Below the pieces are notes generated by a model that did no database searches, was not told where the DNA came from, and saw nothing but the letters and a program-made list of their open reading frames with translations. A stretch of 17,155 nt of DNA from CAJXUU01 sp963975265 (lineage in GTDB: Bacteria; Bacteroidota; Bacteroidia; Chitinophagales; Saprospiraceae). The DNA is taken from assembly GCA_963975265.1 (NCBI GenBank), contig CAXBGT010000125.1:1-17155 (forward strand). Direction: 5' to 3'. This document shows positions 8,594 through 16,796 of the stretch, piece by piece. A program made the translations under genes and the position numbers. How positions within the stretch are numbered: the stretch's first letter is position 1; each line of letters begins with the position of its first letter.

Positions 8594-9616
8594 CTATTTG
8601 GAAATGCTCTTATATTTCTGTTTGACTACCTCAAACGTTTGTTTTTTGTTTCGATCTATATCGACTATGCCCCAGTATTCTTCATTAGGTGAACCGTCAT
8701 AGGGCACACCACTGCTGTTAGGAGCCCAGCCTCCAGGGTTTTGCTCGGCAGGACTACCTGCTTTCCACCAACCATCTGTAAAAGAAAATAGGGTTACTCC
8801 GGAAGATATATCTTGATTATTAAAAATTACATCTAGTATTTTTGCATTGGCATCTGCCTGTGCTTTTTCATTTACACCCTTTTCATAGCCAGCTTTTGTA
8901 ATGGTCATGTAACTATCTCCACCAGCCTCTGATAAGTACATTGGTTTGTTGGAAACATTTTTCCATTGCGAGAATATTTCTTCAGGATTGTCCCAACGAT
9001 ATACATTCATGCCCCACACATCAATATTTTGACAAGAAACCAGTGCCAACGAATCAGGCAATTCACCATGTGCAGTTGTAACAGGATGATTCTCATCTGC
9101 TTTGTGAATGTCGGCTGCTGCCTGATTCATTGCTTCGTACCAGTTTTTTATATCACCTTCAAACCACTCTGGATGGTAGTTGTATTCATTGCCCAATTCC
9201 CACATTAGAATAGCTGGATGGTTTTTAAAATCGTTCACATAATTGATGCATGTTCCTGATAAGATATCAAAATTACCATTTTGATTGTAACCAAAACCTA
9301 CGATAACTTTTAGTCCCGCTTTACCAATTTCGTCCAGCACAGCTTTTTCAACAATTGGCTCATAAACTCTAATAGTGTTTATACCAGCCTCGACCATTGT
9401 AGCCAAATCTGCCGTCAGGTTTTCAAAACTTCTTGTCTCCTTACCCTTAGGAACGGGATGATAGCAAATACCTGTAATAGAGTATTGAACATCATTAACC
9501 AAAATTTTACGCCCTGAAACTGTTACTTCATCGGACACAGTATCAGACTTGGAAGTTGGACTGCAAGACAATAAGGCGCCTACCAAGAGAATAATTGTAA
9601 AATTGCTAAGTATCAT
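8594..9616 (-). CDS. Clan GH-A TIM-barrel lipoprotein (GH2-C/GH5-like), specificity unknown
   Basis: A 340-residue protein with a short lipoprotein signal (MILSNFTIILL..., lipobox LLSC, Cys18); no in-frame ATG lies upstream before a TAG, so this start is used. The rest resembles the catalytic TIM barrel of GH2 enzymes but without their beta-sandwich domains: NTIRVYEP (80-87), HPAILMWELGNEYN (133-146) with acid/base Glu144, IDVWGMNVYRW (198-208), MYLSEAGGDS with probable nucleophile Glu230, and TLFSFTDGWWKAG (275-287). A retaining beta-glycosidase or glycosyltransferase acting outside the cytoplasmic membrane is expected. Such stand-alone barrels are usually annotated 'glycoside hydrolase family 2 TIM barrel', and GH5 or a GH72-like transglycosylase are alternatives. 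It is second in the operon, 53 nt after the phosphorylase, so a role on the same beta-glucan is inferred. The signal peptide has no basic residue, which is atypical but does not rule it out. Confidence 0.78.
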   Translation of the reverse strand: MILSNFTIILLVGALLSCSPTSKSDTVSDEVTVSGRKILVNDVQYSITGICYHPVPKGKETRSFENLTADLATMVEAGINTIRVYEPIVEKAVLDEIGKAGLKVIVGFGYNQNGNFDILSGTCINYVNDFKNHPAILMWELGNEYNYHPEWFEGDIKNWYEAMNQAAADIHKADENHPVTTAHGELPDSLALVSCQNIDVWGMNVYRWDNPEEIFSQWKNVSNKPMYLSEAGGDSYMTITKAGYEKGVNEKAQADANAKILDVIFNNQDISSGVTLFSFTDGWWKAGSPAEQNPGGWAPNSSGVPYDGSPNEEYWGIVDIDRNKKQTFEVVKQKYKSISK

Positions 9617-9669
9617 TGATTTGCTTTGTTGATTAATGTTCTATTCCTTGTTCTATCAGTTCGCAAGAA

Positions 9670-12600
9670 TTACTTTTTTATATATACCGTTATCAGTTTA
9701 ATTTCTTCTGTTCTTTTGAATACTTTACTACTTGTGTCAGCATCAAGATTTAAAGAATCAGATTCAAGAACTTCTAGATTGTTAAACTCAACTTTTAAAC
9801 CTAATTTATCCGACAGCCTATAGATTATTGGCACTTGACAGTATGTAAACGCCAGCGAACCCTCCTCTAACTGAATTTGTTTCACAATCTTATTGATGTC
9901 TGGATACTTGAAGAGTTTTGGTTTTCTTAAAAATTCTTCCCTTCGGAGTAAGCGTGGATTAAACTGTAAGCTTCCATTTGTCACAAAAACTCCTAATTCC
10001 CCAAAACGACACAGAATATCCTCTTTTACCTGTCCTGTCATTCCAGGTTGTTGTGCGCCTTTTCCTCCCGGGGTGTGTGAATATGGATCGGTTGGGAAAG
10101 CACCGTACAATTCAGGCGACTTATGAACGCCGATACCTTCATTTATCTCGTAGTAGTGATCTAAAAGTTTACCAATTAGTACTTCATTATCAGTATGATT
10201 GATAGCCTCTAAGCACGTTTCTTGAACACTCAATAATAACTTTGAAACCATATGCCAATAGATAGAACCCAGTCCTTCATAGCCAAAAAATGTACCCGAT
10301 CTACCCGTAAAGGATTTATGATCAAAAATATCTTCAAATATGTCTAATAAAAGCTTGCTGTCTTTTTCGACGAGCATTTCGTAGCGTGCTTTTGGCAATT
10401 GAGATAGAGCCTCTTTCAAGCTGTCGGAATTGTTAAAGGTTCCGTTAAAGTGGTAAGTATCATTTACATCCTTTACAACTATAGTTCGGTTGCCATCTTC
10501 TAAAAGCTGTTTAACTAGTTGCGATGCTACAATCTTGTCTGATGGAATATTATTCTTTACTGTAAATCTTGGCAAGTCTTTATTTGGATATAAAACATAG
10601 CTGTATTGATCTTCTCTAAATAGAGCGCTTGCCTTTAAGGCATCTAGGACATCCAATGACTCTTTTGACGACAGATATCCAGAACTCAAGACTGCAACCT
10701 GGCCTTCTAGCATTTCTGGTAAATACGAAATAGATATTTCAGTATCATTTTTAATAGTCATCAAATTATAGGCGTGGTATAAGTTATCTTCTCTTTTATT
10801 TATGGTGATTGAATGCTCAAGATATTGCTTAGAAACAGATAGAAATTCTATTAAATCTGTCTTGGAAATGTTTCCTTTATCACTACTGAAACCATTTTCA
10901 TAAATAGTATTTCGATATTTACTACCTGCGTTTCCTAAACCATCAAGAATCGTTTTCCTGTCTGTGTCTGACACTTTTCTCGACAGAATCTCCGTGTTTT
11001 GATTTAGTGTTTTATTGATTGCATTGAAAAAATCCATTAACTCCTTCGAAACTGAATGTGTTTCATTGTCTGATTTTTTGACCACTACTTCAAGGAAATT
11101 CAAGAATCGTCTTAGGTAGTAGAGTGTTACCATGGACACACCATTACCAACCAATGCGTTATTGGCATCATTCCATTCTGGTCTTTGTGTATTCATCCAA
11201 ATTCCACCTTCAGGTATAAAATTGGACATCTTTGCCAATACTGTAGCCAATAATTTTTCAATTAGGTTGACCTTATAAATGAAAAAGTTTTCATCTCTAA
11301 GCAAGGCACCATCTGCTCCAAGCTCTTTTCTTTTCTGAATGATACTTTCCTCAGACTCCTTGTCTAAAATGATGGTGTCTTTTGGGTTCTTTAGAATTTC
11401 CGCATAGCTTTTTATCTTGTAGGGTACATTTGCATATACAAAAATGTCCTGATCAAAATATTTTGCCAACCTGTTTGGCGAGTGCTTCTCAATAAACTCT
11501 AAGAATTTTAGGAGATAGATGATCTGATGATCACCCCAATATCCTATGTAGGACCAAGGGTCATCTTCCTCTATCGTCTCCCAATCAAAACCATCCTTAG
11601 TAACACGGTATGGATTATATCCGTCAAAAGTGGTAGCATTCAAGAATTTATGGATCATATTTTCCATGAATTCAGGATAAGAATGTGCCAATGCTTCCCA
11701 GTTCTGGAAAATATCTCTCCAGTTACCTTGATAGTCTAATATTTTAGAACCATCCTCATTTCTAGTATTGATAGCGAATTGATTCCAAGGTCTGCTTGGA
11801 TCTCCATGTCTCCTACTAAACTTCAATGGTAAATATTCAAAGCAAAGGCGCTTGAAATTTTTATCGTCATTTTGGTCTTCTAGACCTTCTGTCAGTGCTC
11901 TTAAGTGCTCCAAGGAAAAAGTATTGGGCAACTGATGGAGAAGGTTTTCTTTCTTCTTAAAGACTTTTTTATTGGCATTCTCTATATACTTCGAAAAGTC
12001 ACCTTTTTCAATTTGATAGTTATGGTCAAAAATACCTCCTCGCATGATATTGAAAAGTGTATTTGCGAAATGTCTGGTATTTCTCAATTTATCGGCAGTC
12101 AATTGAATTCCATCCGATGCACTGTTCAATTCTAATAGACGCTTTGTGCCAAGTTCAATATCTTCTTGAACAGCAGATAATAGATCGCTCTTCGTCTTGA
12201 TTTTATTTGAAATATCAGCGACATCAACTACAGATTGATTGACATCAGCGATCAGCATCCATTGATCTTCTGAATTCCCATTTAAGCTTATATCAGCTAC
12301 AACAAAATAGCCCCCTTTCTCTGCTCGGATGGCTACTTCTTGAACGATGTCATGTCCCGTACAAAAGTCATCTAGTTGTAAGGAGGACACTAAATATTTA
12401 GGGTTTTTAATCCCCAATGACCATACCGTTGTAGCTTTTAATGCTTCACTAGGTTCTGCTCTATCAACAATTATTGCACTTAATACATAGATACCCAAAC
12501 CCACTTCGGCCTCTAACTCGTTTTTCTTGTACGCATCCACTAGATTGCTGCCTGTACCTTGTAAAGCGGTGTCAACTCCGTAGGGCATTATATTCTGAAT

Positions 12601-13140
12601 CCCATCCAAGAGAGTGACATTAATTTCTTTATCTGAAGTATTGACCAAAGTCGATTTCTTGACGAACCCAAACCGATCACTAGAGCACCATTGATAGCGA
12701 AAGATCAGATTTAAGTCTTCGTTGACTTCTTCGAAAATCACCTTATTTCCGTAGCTATTTTTGTATAGGTTTCTAGCTATTTTGTAAATGCCTGCGTACC
12801 TATCAGAAAAAGGGTCCCACAATTTTGTCTTGCCCTCAGAATGGACCTTTAAAATAGTTTTACTTCCAGTAATCGCAGCCGATTCTGTAATTTTATCATC
12901 TGTATAATATGGGAATAGTGCAAATCCCGAGTCTTTTCGACCTGCCGTCACACCACCATTGCTCGATATGAACATCCAATGATTTGAATCACTGACGATG
13001 CTCATAAAGAAAGGTCTCATGGCATCGCTATTCGAAATCTTATAATACTTTTCGCCTTCGTAGTTGACTAACTTTCCTTCAATTTCGGGCTCATTAAAAT
13101 AAGCTTCTTTCTCTCCTAAGTATATTGAGTTTCTTTCCAT
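9670..13140 (-). CDS. Beta-glucan phosphorylase, GH94-clan (GH149/GH161-like)
   Basis: A 1156-residue protein without a signal peptide, hence cytoplasmic. It has the layout of long GH94-related phosphorylases: an N-terminal beta-sandwich domain (~1-300), a helical linker, and an (alpha/alpha)6 barrel with QGNWRDIFQNWEA (471-483), DDPWSYIGYWGDHQ (526-539), and GIWMNTQRPEWND (646-658), whose Asp658 aligns with the catalytic acid of GH94 (DWND). Further conserved parts are GYEGLGSIYWH (953-963) and ELYGAFPTDPYSHTP (1010-1024) followed by GAQQPGMTGQVKE (1028-1040). GH94 laminaribiose and cellobiose phosphorylases are shorter, around 800-900 residues. The length and the PTDPYSHTP/GAQQPGMTGQ block fit the beta-1,3-oligoglucan phosphorylases of GH149 or GH161; I cannot decide between them by eye. 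The reaction would be oligo-beta-1,3-glucan plus phosphate to glucose 1-phosphate and a shortened chain. It is first in the operon and starts 407 nt from the divergent regulator gene. Confidence 0.82.
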   Translation of the reverse strand: MERNSIYLGEKEAYFNEPEIEGKLVNYEGEKYYKISNSDAMRPFFMSIVSDSNHWMFISSNGGVTAGRKDSGFALFPYYTDDKITESAAITGSKTILKVHSEGKTKLWDPFSDRYAGIYKIARNLYKNSYGNKVIFEEVNEDLNLIFRYQWCSSDRFGFVKKSTLVNTSDKEINVTLLDGIQNIMPYGVDTALQGTGSNLVDAYKKNELEAEVGLGIYVLSAIIVDRAEPSEALKATTVWSLGIKNPKYLVSSLQLDDFCTGHDIVQEVAIRAEKGGYFVVADISLNGNSEDQWMLIADVNQSVVDVADISNKIKTKSDLLSAVQEDIELGTKRLLELNSASDGIQLTADKLRNTRHFANTLFNIMRGGIFDHNYQIEKGDFSKYIENANKKVFKKKENLLHQLPNTFSLEHLRALTEGLEDQNDDKNFKRLCFEYLPLKFSRRHGDPSRPWNQFAINTRNEDGSKILDYQGNWRDIFQNWEALAHSYPEFMENMIHKFLNATTFDGYNPYRVTKDGFDWETIEEDDPWSYIGYWGDHQIIYLLKFLEFIEKHSPNRLAKYFDQDIFVYANVPYKIKSYAEILKNPKDTIILDKESEESIIQKRKELGADGALLRDENFFIYKVNLIEKLLATVLAKMSNFIPEGGIWMNTQRPEWNDANNALVGNGVSMVTLYYLRRFLNFLEVVVKKSDNETHSVSKELMDFFNAINKTLNQNTEILSRKVSDTDRKTILDGLGNAGSKYRNTIYENGFSSDKGNISKTDLIEFLSVSKQYLEHSITINKREDNLYHAYNLMTIKNDTEISISYLPEMLEGQVAVLSSGYLSSKESLDVLDALKASALFREDQYSYVLYPNKDLPRFTVKNNIPSDKIVASQLVKQLLEDGNRTIVVKDVNDTYHFNGTFNNSDSLKEALSQLPKARYEMLVEKDSKLLLDIFEDIFDHKSFTGRSGTFFGYEGLGSIYWHMVSKLLLSVQETCLEAINHTDNEVLIGKLLDHYYEINEGIGVHKSPELYGAFPTDPYSHTPGGKGAQQPGMTGQVKEDILCRFGELGVFVTNGSLQFNPRLLRREEFLRKPKLFKYPDINKIVKQIQLEEGSLAFTYCQVPIIYRLSDKLGLKVEFNNLEVLESDSLNLDADTSSKVFKRTEEIKLITVYIKK

Positions 13141-13311
13141 TTTATTGTTCTAACCCATCAATCAATTATGGGCTTATTGTTAAAATCTTGATTCTTACTT
13201 TCTCTAATTTCTTACTTATTCCTTCATTACACTATTAGGATTTAATCTAGAATTTATCATTCAAATAGTGATTTAATCAAGGAAATCCATTGAAACCCGA
13301 ATTTATGCAAA

Positions 13312-13360
13312 CTGATCTAAAATCAATCATAATATGATCGATTTTTTTAGTGCTGATCTA
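13312..13360. promoter_or_regulatory. Candidate operator: inverted repeat nested in a direct repeat
   Basis: AAAATCAATCAT (13319-13330) and ATGATCGATTTT (13334-13345) form an inverted repeat with 11 of 12 matching positions around a 3-nt spacer (AAT). The 8-mer CTGATCTA occurs exactly at 13312-13319 and again at 13353-13360, 41 bp apart start to start (close to four helical turns), bracketing the inverted repeat. It lies roughly midway in the divergent gap, which is where an activator site for both transcripts would be expected. The pattern is visible; binding by the neighbouring regulator is inference. Confidence 0.4.
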
Positions 13361-13496
13361 CTTTTCGAATAAAGCTGCCTATGCTTTCTTATAAAAATGT
13401 TAAGCTATAATAGAAACTTGATTTACAAAAGAAAAAGACTTCATCAAAATTTTCATCATTATACTTAAGCACTACTACAATAAGCATTTTTATTTA

Positions 13497-13526
13497 TTGT
13501 AATCTACTGATTATTAAGTATTATTG
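13497..13526 (+). promoter_or_regulatory. Candidate promoter of the regulator gene
   Basis: TTG (13497-13499) is followed after 19 nt by TATTATTG (13519-13526), which matches TAnnTTTG at all fixed positions but one. The box ends 21 nt before the ATG at 13548, giving a very short leader without a purine-rich ribosome site, as is common in Bacteroidota. Confidence 0.5.
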
Positions 13527-13547
13527 CATTAATTAGACTTTCACATC

Positions 13548-16418
13548 ATGAGAAATAGCTACTACATTAAAATTTTGTCGATATGCTTCTTTGTGTTCAT
13601 TATGATTAATTCTATTCTGATTTCTCAAGGTAAGTATCCCATTCAAAACTTTCCTCCTTCTAGTTATAAAGGGGGAAATCAGAACATAGATTTTGCGCAA
13701 AATAGAGCGATGTCCCTTTTTGTAGCCAATAATTTGGGCATTCTATCCTACAATGGCAAAGAATGGAAATTGCACAGTTTTGAATCAGGAAAGAAGAAGC
13801 GATCATTAGCATTTAGTGAAGACAATAATAGACTGTATGTTGGTCTGCAAGGAGAATTTGGGTATTTAACCGATGACTGGAAATACGTTTCATTGACAGA
13901 TAAGATACCTCTTGAAGCAAGAGACTTTGACGAAGTTTGGGATGTGTTTTATTCCAATTCGAAGGTGTACTTCTGTACTTTTCATGGCTTATATATTTAT
14001 GATGGAGAAAAAATAATCGTGATTGAAAACGAAGAAGGGTTGGATAGAGCATTTCTCTTTGAAGACAAATTATATACGCAAAATCACAAAGGAGAACTCC
14101 TGGAATTGATAGGTGACCAACTTCAAGAAGTGGCAATGCAGATCGAAAGTAGGGATATTATTGCTGGGTTAATATCTTATGATAATGAACTTTATGTATT
14201 CTACAAATCGGGAAGAATTCAAAAATCAAGTTCTTTTGGTGATGCTACAGTGCACAAAAAACTAAGCTCTATCTTAAAGGGGACTTACATCAATCATGTG
14301 TTGCAACTGTCTGACACAAGGCTAGCCATTTCTACGCAGACTTCAGGATTATTCTTATATGATTTTAGAAGTCAAATCATAGAGCAAATCAGTACAGAAG
14401 ACGGATTACTTACCAATGCCTGCCTGCGTAGTTTTCAAGATTTTTCTGGCAATCTTTGGGTGGGGATGCAGAATGGGATTGCATTAATTGATATTTATTC
14501 ACCTATGCGATTAATCAATGAGGGCAACAAGATTTTAGGCAGTGGTTATGAAGCGTTCGAAATGGAGGATGGTACCTACTTTACAACTTCTAATGGAATT
14601 TACTTCAAAGAAAAGGGGACGAATGACAGCAAGTTTCTACGTGGGACTGAAGGTCCTGCATATGGAATACAGTCTATTGCTGGCAACATCTATGCAGGTC
14701 ACCATAGTGGATTGTTCTTGTTGCAGAAAGACAATATTAGAAAGATTGCCACTACTGAGGGTATGTGGGATGTTAAGCTTCTGAAAGCCCATCCTAATTA
14801 TGCTATAGGTGGAACTTACTCTGGCATGTACCTATTCCAACTGAATGCAATAAATGAATTGGAACCATTGCATAAAATAGAAGGCTTTAATGAGTCTAGT
14901 CGATTTTTTGAAGAAGATAAAAAAGGAAGAATTTGGGTAGGTCAATTTTATAAGGGATTATTTGAATTAAACCTATCGGAAGATTTAAAAAATATTGATG
15001 CAAAAAAATACGCTAGCAACCTTAATGCGCCATTAAGTGAACAAATCACTTTGAGCAGTATAGACAATGAACTTTATTTTTGTACCAATGAGGGAATTTA
15101 TACTCTAGATCAAAATACTGATCAAATTATACCAGCGGATTTATTCTCTAAGGACATTGGAAAACAACCTGTGTATTTACTCAAACAGGATGATAAAAGG
15201 AATATTTATGTTTATGCAAAAAACATTTTTGGTTTTTATAAGCAAATCAGTACTAACAATTATGCTTTTACTTCATCCTCTCTCTATCAGTTACGTTATT
15301 CTTTTAACAATGATCTACTTCATGCCTCGACCCACACTTCAGATGGTTTAGTGATCAACGCAAATGAAGGCTTTATCAGCTATAATCCAAAAATAGAAAA
15401 TAGACTTTCCAACAGCAATCCTTTAGTGATAAGCCAAATGTACAGTGTTTCTTTGGATAGCGTTTTCTATAAACGATCGACCTTTGGTGATGTTCCAAAT
15501 AGTCCTGATCCAATGAAAATAAGTTACAAAGCAAAAGTTATTCAATTCTCTATAGAGTCTTTTCAGCTGAAAGACGTCAATAACCAATTGTTTCAATACA
15601 AATTAGAAGGTTTTGACGAGGAGTATGGTAATTGGACTTCAGCATCAGAAAAGGAATATACCAATCTAAAAGAGGGCAGTTATTCTTTCAAAGTTCGGAC
15701 TAGAAATTCGCTTGGTGGAATGATAAAAAGTGAGCCGATCCTTTTTAGCATTTCGCCACCAATTTATAAAAGTATTTATGCATTTGTTTTTTACTTTCTA
15801 TTGGTGGTATTATCATATTTTGCTTTTTATCGATATCAGAAATTAATTTACAGAGATAGAGCGATGAAGTTAGAATTACAGAGGCAAGAAAGGCTTGCTG
15901 AAAAGCAACGAATTTTTGATGAACTTGAGAAGCAAAATGAATTAGATCTACAAGAATTAAAAGAACAAAAGTTGCAGTCTGAATTAGGACACTTAAATGA
16001 ACTTTTGGCAGCGTCTATGATGAATATTGTAGTCAAAAATGAATTTATTGAAAGTATCAAAGAAAAACTGAAAGATGTTAAACGCGATGGTCAAAGTAAT
16101 ACTACAAAGCAGGCTTTAGTCCAAATAGAAAAAGAAATTAATTCAAACTTAAGGCTACAAGAAGATTGGGAGCAATTCGAATACCATTACAATAAAGTTC
16201 ATGAAGATTTTTTAATTAAGATACGGGCTGACTTTCAAGATCTTTCTCCTACTGATCAAAAACTATGTGCTTTTTTAAGATTAAATCTAAATACCAAAGA
16301 GATAGCCAACATTATGAGTGTCTCTGTTCGAGCAGTTGAAATTGGCAGATATAGATTACGAAAAAAATTGAATTTGAAGAATGGTCAAAACCTGTCTAAA
16401 TTTGTTTTGGATTATTAG
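13548..16418 (+). CDS. Transmembrane beta-propeller / Y_Y_Y / LuxR-HTH regulator
   Basis: A 956-residue one-component sensor-regulator. Residues 1-~27 form a signal peptide (MRNSYYIKILSICFF...). Residues ~30-650 consist of propeller-type repeats with elements such as GNLWVGMQNGIALID, GRIWVGQFYKGLFEL and LYFCTNEGIYTLD. A Y_Y_Y domain follows at ~660-735 (FQYKLEGFDEEYGNW, LKEGSYSFKVRTRN), then one membrane helix at ~742-764 and a long charged coiled coil at ~768-830. The C-terminus has a LuxR-type HTH at ~898-945 (DLSPTDQKLCAFLRL, NTKEIANIMSVSVRAVEIGRYRLRKKL). The sensor is therefore periplasmic and the DNA-binding part cytoplasmic. Unlike hybrid two-component systems of the phylum it has no histidine kinase or receiver. 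It is transcribed divergently from the glucan operon, so it is the likely regulator, probably sensing a glucan oligosaccharide; the ligand is inferred from context only. Confidence 0.87.
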   Translation: MRNSYYIKILSICFFVFIMINSILISQGKYPIQNFPPSSYKGGNQNIDFAQNRAMSLFVANNLGILSYNGKEWKLHSFESGKKKRSLAFSEDNNRLYVGLQGEFGYLTDDWKYVSLTDKIPLEARDFDEVWDVFYSNSKVYFCTFHGLYIYDGEKIIVIENEEGLDRAFLFEDKLYTQNHKGELLELIGDQLQEVAMQIESRDIIAGLISYDNELYVFYKSGRIQKSSSFGDATVHKKLSSILKGTYINHVLQLSDTRLAISTQTSGLFLYDFRSQIIEQISTEDGLLTNACLRSFQDFSGNLWVGMQNGIALIDIYSPMRLINEGNKILGSGYEAFEMEDGTYFTTSNGIYFKEKGTNDSKFLRGTEGPAYGIQSIAGNIYAGHHSGLFLLQKDNIRKIATTEGMWDVKLLKAHPNYAIGGTYSGMYLFQLNAINELEPLHKIEGFNESSRFFEEDKKGRIWVGQFYKGLFELNLSEDLKNIDAKKYASNLNAPLSEQITLSSIDNELYFCTNEGIYTLDQNTDQIIPADLFSKDIGKQPVYLLKQDDKRNIYVYAKNIFGFYKQISTNNYAFTSSSLYQLRYSFNNDLLHASTHTSDGLVINANEGFISYNPKIENRLSNSNPLVISQMYSVSLDSVFYKRSTFGDVPNSPDPMKISYKAKVIQFSIESFQLKDVNNQLFQYKLEGFDEEYGNWTSASEKEYTNLKEGSYSFKVRTRNSLGGMIKSEPILFSISPPIYKSIYAFVFYFLLVVLSYFAFYRYQKLIYRDRAMKLELQRQERLAEKQRIFDELEKQNELDLQELKEQKLQSELGHLNELLAASMMNIVVKNEFIESIKEKLKDVKRDGQSNTTKQALVQIEKEINSNLRLQEDWEQFEYHYNKVHEDFLIKIRADFQDLSPTDQKLCAFLRLNLNTKEIANIMSVSVRAVEIGRYRLRKKLNLKNGQNLSKFVLDY

Positions 16419-16757
16419 CGTTAATAGACTTAATTTTCAGATAAAACCTTTACGCTATATTAGAGCAAAATAAAATTATTATATTCAGGATAGTTACAGT
16501 TAAGATCAGAAACATGTTAACCAATTTAGCCGTTTTTATTCAGATAATACTCGGGTGTGCACGGATAGTTATTTATTTATGTTTGTATGTGTATGGTTGT
16601 CAGAGTGTTGTGAGCTTTTTTGGGTTTTGCTGTGACTTTAGTTAGGGAAGAAGTTACGTATATTGATATGGGTGTATGTGTTTATAAGATAGTTAGCTAT
16701 CATTAGAATAAACCTGATGTCTGGCAAATGAATAATAAAAGGTGATTTTTAGAAATC
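16419..16757. other. Intergenic stretch with strong G-over-C skew, no gene recognised
   Basis: No frame has protein character. From 16561 to 16680 the plus strand carries 36 G but only 6 C by hand count and is rich in GT runs. Weak stem-loops are visible: AGCGTTAA with TTTACGCT just after the regulator stop (one mismatch), and GATAG-TTAG-CTATC at 16688-16701. Neither is followed by a clear T-run on the plus strand, so I do not call a terminator. Confidence 0.5.
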
Positions 16758-16765
16758 TAAATTTG
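16758..16765 (+). promoter_or_regulatory. Candidate -7 promoter element of the small membrane ORF
   Basis: TAAATTTG is an exact match to TAnnTTTG, 31 nt before the ATG at 16797. No TTG lies 17-23 nt upstream, so the -33 half is missing. The box also overlaps a short hairpin (TTTAGA-AA-TCTAAA), so the match could be chance. Confidence 0.3.
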
Positions 16766-16796
16766 CAATAATGCAAAAACAAAAAAGAATAAGAAT

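Larger units (their letters stand above)
13141..13547. promoter_or_regulatory. Divergent control region between the glucan operon and its regulator
   Basis: This 407-nt AT-rich gap contains no gene. It must hold the promoters of the minus-strand operon and the plus-strand regulator gene. A good candidate for the regulator promoter and a candidate operator are listed separately. For the operon I found no convincing pair: the nearest minus-strand -7 candidates (ACTATTTG around 13262-13269 and TCAGTTTG around 13307-13314) deviate from TAnnTTTG or lack a -33 box at the right distance. A weak core promoter would fit a gene set that needs an activator. Confidence 0.6.

Noticed and set aside
9670..13140. 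Idea that the GH94-like protein plus GH17 genes form an NdvB/NdvC-type cyclic beta-glucan synthesis system
   Set aside because: No glycosyltransferase (GT2/GT84) domain is present; the protein is soluble, with a phosphorylase layout.
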